Position numbers and translations under genes: made by a program. Under the pieces are notes generated by a model, which saw nothing but the letters and a program-made list of their open reading frames with translations, was not told where the DNA came from and searched no databases. From Pseudomonas brassicacearum subsp. brassicacearum (lineage in GTDB: Bacteria > Pseudomonadota > Gammaproteobacteria > Pseudomonadales > Pseudomonadaceae), in NCBI RefSeq assembly GCF_008801605.1, contig NZ_VZPJ01000003.1, positions 472,761 through 536,760 on the forward strand: a stretch of DNA of 64,000 bases, given 5' to 3'. Below are positions 30,032 through 38,356 of this stretch, piece by piece. Each line of letters begins with the position of its first letter. The first letter of the stretch is position 1.

Positions 30032-30913
30032 ATGAGTAACAAATTCCATTTGAGTGATCCCCTCAACGTCGAAGGCTGGGAGATCGTCGAGACGCTTGAA
30101 CGATTCACGCTGTACGACGAATTTGCGCATCGCATTCAGGATGCGCTCGAACTCATACGAGAGGGTCAGGAGCACTGGATGAACCATCAAAAAGATGGGG
30201 AGTGGTCCGCTGACTCCGTTCGTGTACTTGGCAATGTGAGGCGACTCTCCTACAACATACGTCAGCAATTTGAGCGCTCCAACGACCTCCCACTCTCCAT
30301 CCGCTGGACAATAGGGGACTCGTCGAACTCAACGATCAGCGATAGTCAATACATTGCCGCGTTGGCAATTGATCGCTCCTGCCGTGTGGTTGAGACATTA
30401 GAGAAGTGGTTAAGTGGCTTCGATATGGACCTGTGCGCCGGGAACGCTGATAATCTCACCGCTTTGGTTGCGGCTGAATCGAACGAATTTTCGGAATTTG
30501 TGAATGAGGTACGCCATGAGCAATCGCATCTTGAAATCGAAGCACGAGAGGCCGCAGCTGACTTAATAGGCGTAGCTCGGCACTACATGACGTTAGCGAG
30601 CGTCTATGCCTCTCCCTTAATCAGCGCCGCTGATAAAATACGAATCAGCGCCACTGCTCGCAAGGCAGGCAAAAGCTCTGCAATCATACGTCGCGAGGCT
30701 ATAAAAGACCGCGACGAGGGCATTTGCTCTCACGCCAAGCGCCTTATTCGCGATGGTCGATCAGAAAGGGAGGTTGTCGGCATCATTGCCGGCACGGACT
30801 CTGCGCTAAAAACGCCCGGCGGCGGCGCCAAACTTTCCACCAAACAGATACGCAACATTCTGGTTGCGGGCGGAGTTTTCCACGCACAACACTCGAATGA
30901 AAATCGTGCTTGA
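30032..30913 (+). CDS. Hypothetical protein of the element
   Basis: 293 residues, not recognised. Mainly helical and charged, no signal peptide or membrane segment. The C-terminal part (about 200-280, with RISATARKAGKSSAIIRREAIKDRDEG and KQIRNILVAGGVF) could hold a helix-turn-helix. It lies directly after the iteron region on the integrase strand. The ATG at 30032 is only weakly supported by GTTGAG upstream. Confidence 0.6.
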   Translation: MSNKFHLSDPLNVEGWEIVETLERFTLYDEFAHRIQDALELIREGQEHWMNHQKDGEWSADSVRVLGNVRRLSYNIRQQFERSNDLPLSIRWTIGDSSNSTISDSQYIAALAIDRSCRVVETLEKWLSGFDMDLCAGNADNLTALVAAESNEFSEFVNEVRHEQSHLEIEAREAAADLIGVARHYMTLASVYASPLISAADKIRISATARKAGKSSAIIRREAIKDRDEGICSHAKRLIRDGRSEREVVGIIAGTDSALKTPGGGAKLSTKQIRNILVAGGVFHAQHSNENRA

Positions 30914-31122
30914 AATTGACCGCCTTTTTTATCGTCCCCCCCAGCCGGTCACAGTGGATTTCATTATCCACAATTAAAACTGAGACGTTTAGAGTGATGC
31001 TTCGCTACCGTCCTATACAGATTTTTAACAGCATAGGCCAATAGCAGACGCCCGCGCATGAGCTGCAGACGCAGCCTCAACACGTGACGCCGTCCCCCAA
31101 CCAAAGTTATGCTAGCGCAAAT

Positions 31123-32061
31123 TTAAGTAACATTAGGTACCACAGAACATTGCGCCAAAAGCATTCGAATACTTTTCTCGTCATCCGGCCTTACCACGGC
31201 AAGCTTAACAAGCCGCCTTTCGAAAAACTCCAATAGCTGTTCATCTACTACTAGATTTGCATCGATAAAACTATTCTGAAGAGATTCTTTTATTAGTCCA
31301 ATAAAGTCATCAATATCGTAATCATTCCCAGACAGAATCGCAGTATCCAGACCTTGCAAGCAGCTTATTAGAAAGTTAGTAGGTATTTTTTTCACATCCC
31401 AAATCAATGATTCAACCCTACGCAACTCAGTAGTTATGCTGACGACGTTACCCTTTATATCTTTAACCGTCGCGTCAGAGCGCGCCGTGGCCCTCAGCAC
31501 CTCATCAAACTTACTTTCGAGCGACACCCTAACCGTTTCAAAATGCGATCTAACCTGTGATGCCTGATCTAGCATTCTATCGAGATCCTGTTGACTTCTA
31601 ATTTCTTGAGCCGCTGCTATATCCCGACTCGCTACGGCGAGACTAGCGTCTATCTCTGATTGAAAGATTTTTATTTTGGCGTCGTAATCTTCTTTAATTC
31701 TCTGGAGATCCTTGTCATGCAGCTTGAAACTGGTGAATAAGCTTGCACCGACCAACAGAAGCACGGTGCTCACGATGGCGCTAAGCGACCATATTATGAT
31801 TGATAGCATAGAGTTCTGAAATTCAGATGCAAGGAGATTTCTTTCCTTGAGAATTTTCAGCTCGGTCTCGTCCGACATGTTTGTTTTTGGTGTCGTGCCG
31901 ACATTGTTTAAAACTAGCGGAGCAAGGGGACTAGCATCCAAAGGCTTGGCTGCTACTTCTCCGACAGAGGCCACCTGAGTAGCTGTCGCGATACTACAGG
32001 ATAAAAAAGCAGGTAAAACCACAGCTAGTAAAATTGATAGTGTGCCAATAATTTTTTTCAT
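31123..32061 (-). CDS. Membrane-anchored coiled-coil protein, unknown
   Basis: 312 residues. An N-terminal signal sequence (about 1-28), a second hydrophobic segment (about 87-110, IIIWSLSAIVSTVLLLVGASLF), then a long coiled coil (about 115-225) and a helical C-terminal domain. AT-rich and opposite in direction to its neighbours, so it looks like independently regulated cargo. Nothing in the sequence identifies a function. A sensor or effector of a defence or maintenance system is possible. Confidence 0.6.
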   Translation of the reverse strand: MKKIIGTLSILLAVVLPAFLSCSIATATQVASVGEVAAKPLDASPLAPLVLNNVGTTPKTNMSDETELKILKERNLLASEFQNSMLSIIIWSLSAIVSTVLLLVGASLFTSFKLHDKDLQRIKEDYDAKIKIFQSEIDASLAVASRDIAAAQEIRSQQDLDRMLDQASQVRSHFETVRVSLESKFDEVLRATARSDATVKDIKGNVVSITTELRRVESLIWDVKKIPTNFLISCLQGLDTAILSGNDYDIDDFIGLIKESLQNSFIDANLVVDEQLLEFFERRLVKLAVVRPDDEKSIRMLLAQCSVVPNVT

Positions 32062-32439
32062 GCTTACATCCTAATTTAAGCTGAGACAAGTTTTCTGACG
32101 GAATAAATGTGCAGCAAATATAAATTATAGGACGCGACCTTGTCTAACCGCGTCGAATGTCCTCTTTACGTCTAATGCTGTTTCCGTTCAACAATCGGTG
32201 AACTGAAATTTCCGTATCTAGCTCTTTTCCCGGTCACCATGTCATTTATAGTCGGTTCTTACTAATCACGGTTACGTGCATCCTGGCTAAGCCAACGCAA
32301 AAGCACAATCGGCTCAGATGCAATTGGGCGGTCAAGCCCGTGAGGCCACCTAGCGAATAAAGGAAGTGAACCACCGTTCATTTCCCTCCACCCACGTAGC
32401 GTTAGCCCTGTATCCCTCCACGACTACAGGAATCGCTAA
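32062..32439. other. 378-bp intergenic region between divergent element genes
   Basis: Must carry the promoters for the minus-strand membrane protein and the plus-strand regulator operon. AT-rich at the left, with no gene, tRNA or clear repeat recognised. Confidence 0.4.
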
Positions 32440-32688
32440 ATGACTGTAACCCCGACTCAATCCATCCCCTCTCTTCCACCCTGCGCCACTGATTTACTCA
32501 CCCCCGATCAGGTAGCGAGCACTCTCGGCTTGTCGCATCGCACACTCGCCGCCTGGCGCAGTTCGCGCCGAAACCCGCTCCCTTACGTGAAGGTTGGAAG
32601 CCGCGTGCGCTATCGACCTGAAGATATATCGACATGGCTAGAAAGCCGCACGCACAGCTCCGCCGTAAACGTAAGGAGTGGGAAATGA
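32440..32688 (+). CDS. Helix-turn-helix excisionase-type protein
   Basis: 82 residues with a MerR-like/HTH_17 domain (LLTPDQVASTLGLSHRTLAAWR, then PYVKVGSRVRYRPEDISTWLES, about 18-68). Such small proteins act as excisionases or transcription activators in integrative elements. The stop overlaps the next ATG by four bases (ATGA). Confidence 0.85.
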   Translation: MTVTPTQSIPSLPPCATDLLTPDQVASTLGLSHRTLAAWRSSRRNPLPYVKVGSRVRYRPEDISTWLESRTHSSAVNVRSGK

Positions 32689-32954
32689 AGAAGCCCCGCT
32701 TCCACTCATCTGCAAACGATTCCACCCGGAATGATCCGCCGGTGGCTCTCATCCGCATCGGTGAGGTGATGGCTATTGTCGGCCTAGCCCGTCCTACCAT
32801 TTATAAGCTGATGAACGAGCCTGAAAGTGGCTTTCCGAGACCCGTAAAACTCACTAACAGCACCGCTCGGGGAGCCCCAGTTGCCTGGGTTCTGTCTGAA
32901 GTCCAAGCATGGGCACGTAGCCGCATTGAGGCTCGTGATCAGGTGGCCGCATGA
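32685..32954 (+). CDS. AlpA-family regulator
   Basis: 89 residues from ATG 32685 (AAGGAG upstream). The AlpA/HTH segment is ALIRIGEVMAIVGLARPTIYKLMNEPESGFPRPVKLT, ending with SEVQAWARSRIEARD. AlpA proteins promote integrase expression or excision in P4-like elements. Overlaps the next gene by ATGA, so three genes are translationally coupled. Confidence 0.85.
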   Translation: MKKPRFHSSANDSTRNDPPVALIRIGEVMAIVGLARPTIYKLMNEPESGFPRPVKLTNSTARGAPVAWVLSEVQAWARSRIEARDQVAA

Positions 32955-33256
32955 GCCGCAAGATCGCCAACAAGGCCCTGATGCACCCGTTCTCTATTCT
33001 TCGCCAGGTCGGCTTTTCACCCCGCCTCATGCAACGCCTGGAGCGCTACCGCAGCCAGCAGGACAAACAGGGGCGTGTGGTCAGTGTGCTCAGTTGGGCT
33101 GACGGCACCTGGTGCGCGCTCTCTCTCCACTGCGAAAAGACCGGGGCGGTGATCGTCGACGAGGGCCAGCAAGCGGAAGCCTATGAGGATGCCCGCTCGA
33201 TGCTCCAAGGCGGCTTCCTGCCCCTGCTTTCGCTGCGCTTCGACTTTCATGCCTGA
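32951..33256 (+). CDS. Small hypothetical protein of the regulator operon
   Basis: 101 residues, not recognised. Begins MSRKIANKALMHPFSIL. Coupled to the AlpA gene by a four-base overlap. Followed by a stable 11-bp hairpin. Confidence 0.7.
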   Translation: MSRKIANKALMHPFSILRQVGFSPRLMQRLERYRSQQDKQGRVVSVLSWADGTWCALSLHCEKTGAVIVDEGQQAEAYEDARSMLQGGFLPLLSLRFDFHA

Positions 33257-33262
33257 AACGAA

Positions 33263-33291
33263 AACGCCTCCGGGGGCGATCCGGAGGCGTT
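33263..33291 (+). terminator. Stem-loop after the regulator operon
   Basis: Perfect 11-bp stem AACGCCTCCGG/CCGGAGGCGTT (33263-33273, 33281-33291). There is no T tract, so it may be a weak terminator or a processing and stability hairpin. Confidence 0.55.
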
Positions 33292-33410
33292 GAGGTAAAT
33301 CTACATGCCCGAACAATTTATGCCACACCCGAAAAAACCGCAAGCCACCCGCACAGTTGCGCTTTCGAAAAACGGACGTTACTCTTTGGCCGTCGCTGCA
33401 AAATCAGCGA

Positions 33411-33632
33411 CCGGGTTTGGCGACCCGAGTTTAAGAAGGCGCACCGGCGCCCCCATCTCGATTGCAGGCGCTTTTTTTGTGCCCGCATTCTTGTTTAATG
33501 GCGGCTGTGCGTGGGAGACCTTCGGGTCTGCCGGGTTCCTTCTTACCCGGTTCGCCAACCTGCGCACAGCTGCCACCCCAATTCGTTTGGCGACGAATCG
33601 TGGCAGTTCCTATTTAAGAAGGAGCTCCACCT
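33411..33632 (+). ncRNA. P4 CI / C4-type immunity RNA region (leader of replication operon)
   Basis: A hairpin CGGGT-TTGGCGA-CCCG (33413-33427) shows TTGGCGA in its loop (33417-33423). A second hairpin at 33572-33604 shows the same box at 33587-33593, just before the AAGGAG of the next gene. Between them lies a compact RNA: outer stem GCTGTGCG/CGCACAGC (33504-33511, 33563-33570) with inner hairpins AGACC-TTCG-GGTCT and CCGGGT/ACCCGG, and single-stranded TCGCCAA (33552-33558) complementary to both boxes. This matches the known P4 seqA-seqB-seqC logic, in which CI RNA causes early termination. A T7 tract follows a short stem at 33447-33478. Confidence 0.7.
33447..33478 (+). terminator. Putative attenuator terminator in the immunity leader
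   Basis: GCGCC (33447-33451) can pair with GGCGC (33467-33471), followed by seven T. The stem is short. It lies between the first target loop and the immunity RNA. Confidence 0.45.
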
Positions 33633-33791
33633 ATGCACGCCCTCAATCCGTCCAAAATTCGCGCCGCTGCACACCGTGCAATGGCTCTCGCCGCTCTACA
33701 CGCCAACTCCAGCCTCGCTACCCGTCTTGCCCGTTACAACGCCCATATGGTCAAAGCTCGCGCTCTCGAAGCCGCAGGCGGTGCCCAATGA
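33633..33791 (+). CDS. Small basic protein at head of replication operon
   Basis: 52 residues, MHALNPSKIRAAAHRAMAL to a TGA at 33789-33791, preceded by AAGGAG at good distance. Ala/Arg-rich and helical. Its ribosome site lies about 15 bases after the second target hairpin of the immunity RNA, and its stop overlaps the next ATG. It may be the coupling leader ORF of the operon. Confidence 0.65.
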   Translation: MHALNPSKIRAAAHRAMALAALHANSSLATRLARYNAHMVKARALEAAGGAQ

Positions 33792-34078
33792 CCTCCTCCC
33801 TCAGCTTCGCCTTGCCCGAAGACCTGCTCTGCGTCAGCAAAGACATCGAGAAGGGTGTCCCGGTTGATGCAATCACCTGCGCTATTAACCGCGCAGAGTC
33901 CGTGCTGATGTTGCTTGAGGACCATTTCGAAAGCGAAAGCGACAGGCCACGCCTAGCCAATCACGTCCTGGCCGCTGTTATTTGGGATGTCCGGGGCACC
34001 CTGGGACTGATCAAAACCCTGACCCTGCACGGTGACACCACGTCTGTTCCAATGGATCAGAAAGGCGGTGCCGTATGA
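33788..34078 (+). CDS. Hypothetical protein in replication operon
   Basis: 96 residues, MTSSLSFALPEDLLCVSKDIEK..., helical and acidic, not recognised. The start overlaps the small upstream ORF and the stop overlaps the DUF3077 gene (ATGA both times). A longer frame from 33305 reads through the structured RNA leader and is rejected. Confidence 0.75.
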   Translation: MTSSLSFALPEDLLCVSKDIEKGVPVDAITCAINRAESVLMLLEDHFESESDRPRLANHVLAAVIWDVRGTLGLIKTLTLHGDTTSVPMDQKGGAV

Positions 34079-34344
34079 GCGCTCACACCACACTAGGCCG
34101 AGCGTCGTTTTTCAATAAAACTTCCGGCCGGGGAGTGTTTCGGGTGAATGCGGGCATTCCTATTGAGGACGCGCTCGAAACGGTTTCGCTCCTCCAGCAT
34201 TACGCCAATCAACTCTCCCTCGATGCCGCCATGAGCGATAAGGGCGAGCGCTACAGCTGGTGCGCGCTTTACCTGGGCGAAATGGCAAAAGCCCTGATCG
34301 ATGACGTGAACGATGCCATGTTTATGCCGGGGGCCGATACATGA
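34075..34344 (+). CDS. DUF3077-domain protein
   Basis: 89 residues with FRVNAGIPIEDALETVSLLQHYANQLSLDAA, the core of DUF3077, a small family common in Pseudomonas and its mobile elements. The function is unknown. Overlaps neighbours on both sides by four bases within the replication operon. Confidence 0.78.
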   Translation: MSAHTTLGRASFFNKTSGRGVFRVNAGIPIEDALETVSLLQHYANQLSLDAAMSDKGERYSWCALYLGEMAKALIDDVNDAMFMPGADT

Positions 34345-37232
34345 CCCAGCGCATGAACAAACCAATAAAACGCCCCAGCTTTGCCGACGTGAAAAGCGCC
34401 GCACTCAAGGACATTGATCGCGTGCTGTCTCACTGGCTGCCCAACGGCAAACGGGTCGATGGCGGCAAGGAATACACCGCCCCTAATCCGACCCGCACGG
34501 ACAAACGTGCCGGATCACTCAAGGTCAATTTGAGCAAAGGCACATGGGCTGACTTTGCCACCGGTGACAAGGGCGGCGACCTGATCGATTTGGTGCGCTA
34601 CCTCGAAGGCGGCACGGACGTCGAAGCCTGCAACAAGCTGGCGGATCTGCTGCACGTATCGGCAGGCGCCGCACAGTCCAAGCCAACACAGAGCAAAAGC
34701 AAAGCGCCGGAATGGATCGCCATTCAACCGATCCCGGTCGAGGCCATGAACAAGTGCCCGGCCAAGCACCGGCAACACGGCGCGCCCTCCAAGGTATGGA
34801 TCTATCGTGATGCCCAAGGCCAGCCCCTCATGGCGCTTTATCGCTTCGACCTGGGGCCGGACGAAGACGGTAAGCCAAGGAAAGTCTTTGCACCGCTGAC
34901 CTGGTGCCAACGCGCCGACGGCCAAACCACGCAGTGGCGTTGGCAAGGTTTGCCCGATCCGCGCCCTCTTCTGCGCCTGGACGAACTGTCGCAACGGCTC
35001 GATGCACAGGTTGTACTGTGCGAGGGCGAGAAAGCCGCCGACGCTGCCGCCGAGCTGATGCCAAGCTACGTAGCGACCTGCTGGCCGAACGGTTCTCACT
35101 CTTGGCACAAGGCCGACCTTACACCGCTTAAAGGGCGGTCGGTCTTGTTGTGGCCGGACAATGACTCCAGCGGTCAGAGCTGCATGGAGGCCGTCGCGGA
35201 AAAGCTGCGTGAAATCGGCGCCGCGTCAGTGCAAGCAATCGCCCTGGACGTCTTCAAACGCAAGCCCACGCTAAAGAATGGCAAACCGACCTTCGCCAAA
35301 GGTGGTCAATGGGACGATGGCGACGATGCAGCCGACGCACTCGCCAAGGGCTGGACATCGGCCCACCTCGTCGAGCTGGAGAACACTGGCGAGCTGCTTG
35401 GCTCGGCACCTGCCCCCGCTCCGGCTGGAGTAATCGAAACAAAGACACCACCGAAAACCAAGCGCCCCGCCAAATCAAAAAACGACCTGCTGCCCGGTGG
35501 TTTTCGCCTGACGCCGGAGGGCGTGTTTTATTCCGGCGACGACGGCGAAGCGCGGCCTGTTTGCTCGCCCCTGGAGATCCTCGCACGCACCCGTGACGAC
35601 AAGGGCCATAACTGGGGCTTGCTAGTCGAATTCGACGATCCGGACGGTGAGAAAAAACGTTGGAACATTCCGGCCCGCAACATGACCGGTGACTTCGGAA
35701 AGGACGTTTTAGGGCCTCTGGTGGATATGGGATTGCGTTTACCAGGAACTCGCTCTGGACGTAATGCACGCAACGATCTTCAAAGCTATTTGCAAGGGTT
35801 CGACAGCAAGGAACGGGCCCGCTTGGTCACTCGCCTTGGATGGCATGGACCTGCATATCTGCTACCTGACCAGCAGATTGGAAATAGCCATGAGCACCTC
35901 TTCTTCTGCGACTCCGGGGCGCAACTTCCTCCCATTAGCGAAGCCGGGACATTGGAACAATGGCAGCGGCAAGTCGGTGCAATGTGCGTAGGCAACCATC
36001 GTTTGGCGTTCGTCGTCAGCGTGGCCTTCGCTGGACCGCTGTTGAATATGCTCGGTCACGAGTCGGGCGGGTTTCACCTCTACGGCGACAGTTCCGGCGG
36101 CAAGACCACGCACCTACAAGTCGCCGCCTCCGTCTATGGCGGGCCACGTGTGGTGCGTTCTTGGCGCTCGACAGACAACGCCCTGGAGTCCATCGCCGCC
36201 GCGCATTCGGATGGGCTCCTGGTGCTGGATGAAATCGGCATGTGCGACCCGCGCATTATCGGTGAAACGGTGTACATGCTCGGTAATGGCACCGGCAAGG
36301 CACGCGCCAATGATCGAGGACAAGCGGGCCGACAGGTACAGGAGTGGCGCTTGCTGTTTCTCTCGACGGGCGAGAAGACATTGGCACAGCACATGGCCGA
36401 CGCCAACAAAGAGCTTAAAGCGGGGATGGAAATCCGCATGTTGGCCGTGCCGGCGGATGCAAGCAAGGGGCTAGGCATGTTTGACGTGCTGAATGGGTTT
36501 GAGGACGCAGCCGCCTTATCGGATGCCCTCAAAGCACGAGTAGCTAAATACTATGGCACGCCGTTGACTGCCTTCCTGTCTGCCTTATGCAAGCCCGGCG
36601 AAATGCTCGGTTGGACTGCCATCCTGCGGCGAACGGTAGAGCGTTTTATTGCCAAAGCGCTTCCCGCTTCGGCCAGTGGACAAGCGCACCGAGCTGCTGC
36701 TCGTTTCGGCCTAGCCGCCGCCGCTGGGGAGCTTGCCACGGCGCTAGGCGTAACAGGTTGGCCAGAAGGCACCGCAACCACAGCAGCACAGGTGTGCCTC
36801 AGTGCTTGGCTGGATGAGCGCGGCGGTGCCGGAAACATGGAAGGCGATGCAATTGTGGGTCGTCTTCAACAAATCATTGAGCGATTTGGTGAAAGCCGTT
36901 TCACCCGTTGGGACGGGATTACAGCAAAAACCGATGACCACGCGCCACGCACCTCGGACCGACTCGGGTTCCGCCGTACCGTTGAACACGGTATGGGGGA
37001 CGGCGTTTACACGCTCGTTACCTACTACTTCCTGCCCACCGCTTGGAGAGCAGAAGTTTTTAAAGGAATGAGCCTGACCCTAGTTAATCGTGAGCTGATC
37101 GAACGCGGCATCTTGGAGCCAAGCGCCGAGGGTCGTGCGGCCCAATCAGTACGCCTACCCGGCCTATCCAAAACGAGAGCCTATGTGGTTCACGCCAGCG
37201 CTCTTCTCGCTTCAGAAGCTGAGGCCGCATGA
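34341..37232 (+). CDS. TOPRIM/DUF927 primase-helicase
   Basis: 963 residues. N-terminal primase-like part (about 1-110), a TOPRIM-like region (VVLCEGEKAADAAAEL and SVLLWPDNDSSG, about 225-280), a linker, then a DUF927 superfamily-3-like helicase with Walker A GDSSGGKTT (about 582-590) and Walker B GLLVLDEIG. This is the replication protein type of P4-like satellites and integrative islands (compare P4 alpha). It probably recognises the flanking 9-bp iterons, an inference from position. Final gene of the ATGA-coupled operon. Confidence 0.9.
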   Translation: MTQRMNKPIKRPSFADVKSAALKDIDRVLSHWLPNGKRVDGGKEYTAPNPTRTDKRAGSLKVNLSKGTWADFATGDKGGDLIDLVRYLEGGTDVEACNKLADLLHVSAGAAQSKPTQSKSKAPEWIAIQPIPVEAMNKCPAKHRQHGAPSKVWIYRDAQGQPLMALYRFDLGPDEDGKPRKVFAPLTWCQRADGQTTQWRWQGLPDPRPLLRLDELSQRLDAQVVLCEGEKAADAAAELMPSYVATCWPNGSHSWHKADLTPLKGRSVLLWPDNDSSGQSCMEAVAEKLREIGAASVQAIALDVFKRKPTLKNGKPTFAKGGQWDDGDDAADALAKGWTSAHLVELENTGELLGSAPAPAPAGVIETKTPPKTKRPAKSKNDLLPGGFRLTPEGVFYSGDDGEARPVCSPLEILARTRDDKGHNWGLLVEFDDPDGEKKRWNIPARNMTGDFGKDVLGPLVDMGLRLPGTRSGRNARNDLQSYLQGFDSKERARLVTRLGWHGPAYLLPDQQIGNSHEHLFFCDSGAQLPPISEAGTLEQWQRQVGAMCVGNHRLAFVVSVAFAGPLLNMLGHESGGFHLYGDSSGGKTTHLQVAASVYGGPRVVRSWRSTDNALESIAAAHSDGLLVLDEIGMCDPRIIGETVYMLGNGTGKARANDRGQAGRQVQEWRLLFLSTGEKTLAQHMADANKELKAGMEIRMLAVPADASKGLGMFDVLNGFEDAAALSDALKARVAKYYGTPLTAFLSALCKPGEMLGWTAILRRTVERFIAKALPASASGQAHRAAARFGLAAAAGELATALGVTGWPEGTATTAAQVCLSAWLDERGGAGNMEGDAIVGRLQQIIERFGESRFTRWDGITAKTDDHAPRTSDRLGFRRTVEHGMGDGVYTLVTYYFLPTAWRAEVFKGMSLTLVNRELIERGILEPSAEGRAAQSVRLPGLSKTRAYVVHASALLASEAEAA

Positions 37233-37321
37233 GGCGCCTTTTGAGAGAGGGGATTCGCTGGCCTATCGGGGCCCGGCCAGCCCGAACTTGACCCACAAAA
37301 TTCTATTTAACGGAGAAGTAC

Positions 37322-38179
37322 ATGAGTGAATATCAGAAACAACTTACGCAACATCAAGCCGCTCTCGCTGAACTAAACAAACAGCTCCCACAGCTCAGAG
37401 CAACAGCCAGGGAAGCGGAGCAGACCTTTTCCAAAAGCCGCGCAGGCAAACCTCGTTTCCCGCACGAGCTAGTAGCCCCCTATACAAACGCCAAGGCAGC
37501 AATTGATCAACACAACGCGGAAATCAACCGGTTGCGGGAATTAGTTTCCTGGGAGGAAGGTGTCAGATCTGCCAGTTCAGATATTAGAAAGGCCCAGAAG
37601 GAAGCTATGCACACCCAAGGCGAGTTGACGAAGCTGGTAGAGAAACGCACGAAGATCTCCTCCAAACTCGAGAAAGCACAACGGGAGCAACGCGGCGAAA
37701 TCGAAAAAGCTCAAACCGCTGAACAACGTGCCGCCGACGCATACGCAGCAGCATTGGCCGACGGTGACGACGCAGCCGAAGAGCGTGCCGAAAAGGCTCT
37801 CAAGCAAGCATCGGAAGCAATGACACAAGCCGCTCAAGGTAAACGTGGACTCAATACGCTGCTGGCTACGTTAACGACCGAGATCGAGAAGTTGGATGTT
37901 GCGATCTCAGACGCGAAGCAGCGGCTAGCGGATTATCGTCAAGATCAGCTGAACGCTGCACGCCTACTCTGGGCAGAACGCTTGGACAAGGCGGCACAAG
38001 ACTTTGCCAAAGTCGCCGCGCAGTTCACCGCGACAGAGAAAGCGCTCGGGCGTCGCTATAGCAACTTGGAGGATCTCAACGTCCCTTTGCAGGCCCCAAT
38101 GGGTCCCAAACACATCACCCATCGCAAAATCCTTGAAATGGCACAGGCACTTTCTATCGAGGAATTGCTAGTAGCGTGA
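37322..38179 (+). CDS. Coiled-coil protein downstream of the primase-helicase
   Basis: 285 residues, nearly all predicted coiled coil, rich in Glu, Lys, Gln and Ala (for example RTKISSKLEKAQREQRGEIEKAQTAEQ). No enzyme motif. It begins 90 bases after the replication gene with GGAG upstream of ATG 37322 and ends just before the right iteron array. A structural or DNA-organising role is possible. Confidence 0.65.
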   Translation: MSEYQKQLTQHQAALAELNKQLPQLRATAREAEQTFSKSRAGKPRFPHELVAPYTNAKAAIDQHNAEINRLRELVSWEEGVRSASSDIRKAQKEAMHTQGELTKLVEKRTKISSKLEKAQREQRGEIEKAQTAEQRAADAYAAALADGDDAAEERAEKALKQASEAMTQAAQGKRGLNTLLATLTTEIEKLDVAISDAKQRLADYRQDQLNAARLLWAERLDKAAQDFAKVAAQFTATEKALGRRYSNLEDLNVPLQAPMGPKHITHRKILEMAQALSIEELLVA

Positions 38180-38232
38180 CCCGTACATATCACCGCTGAA
38201 GCGGTGACATTCCAAAACCGGAGCCCCTAGGC

Positions 38233-38356
38233 GGAACACCAAACGTGTACCACTTAGCTTGTGTTCCGGTTTTTTATTTTCGGTGTTCCACCAGCGAAAC
38301 CCTTGTAAACCGGTGCTTCCAGCGTAGGTGGAACACATGGAACACGCGGAACACCC
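38233..38356. repeat. Right iteron array
   Basis: Three tandem GGAACAC 9-mers at 38330-38356 (the reverse complement orientation of the left array) plus single copies at 38233-38240, 38261-38269 and 38283-38291. Together with the left array they bracket the replication genes, as ori and crr do in P4. Confidence 0.8.

Noticed and set aside
29652..30039. Overlapping plus-strand frames that translate the iterons into Val-Pro-Arg or Cys-Ser-Ala repeats
   Set aside because: The repeats are explained by tandem 9-mers, which keep frame in all three readings. There is no ribosome site and no family resemblance.
33305..33787. Long frame starting MPEQFMPHPKK upstream of the 96-residue protein
   Set aside because: It runs through the structured immunity RNA and a small ORF with its own ribosome site; the real start is at 33788.
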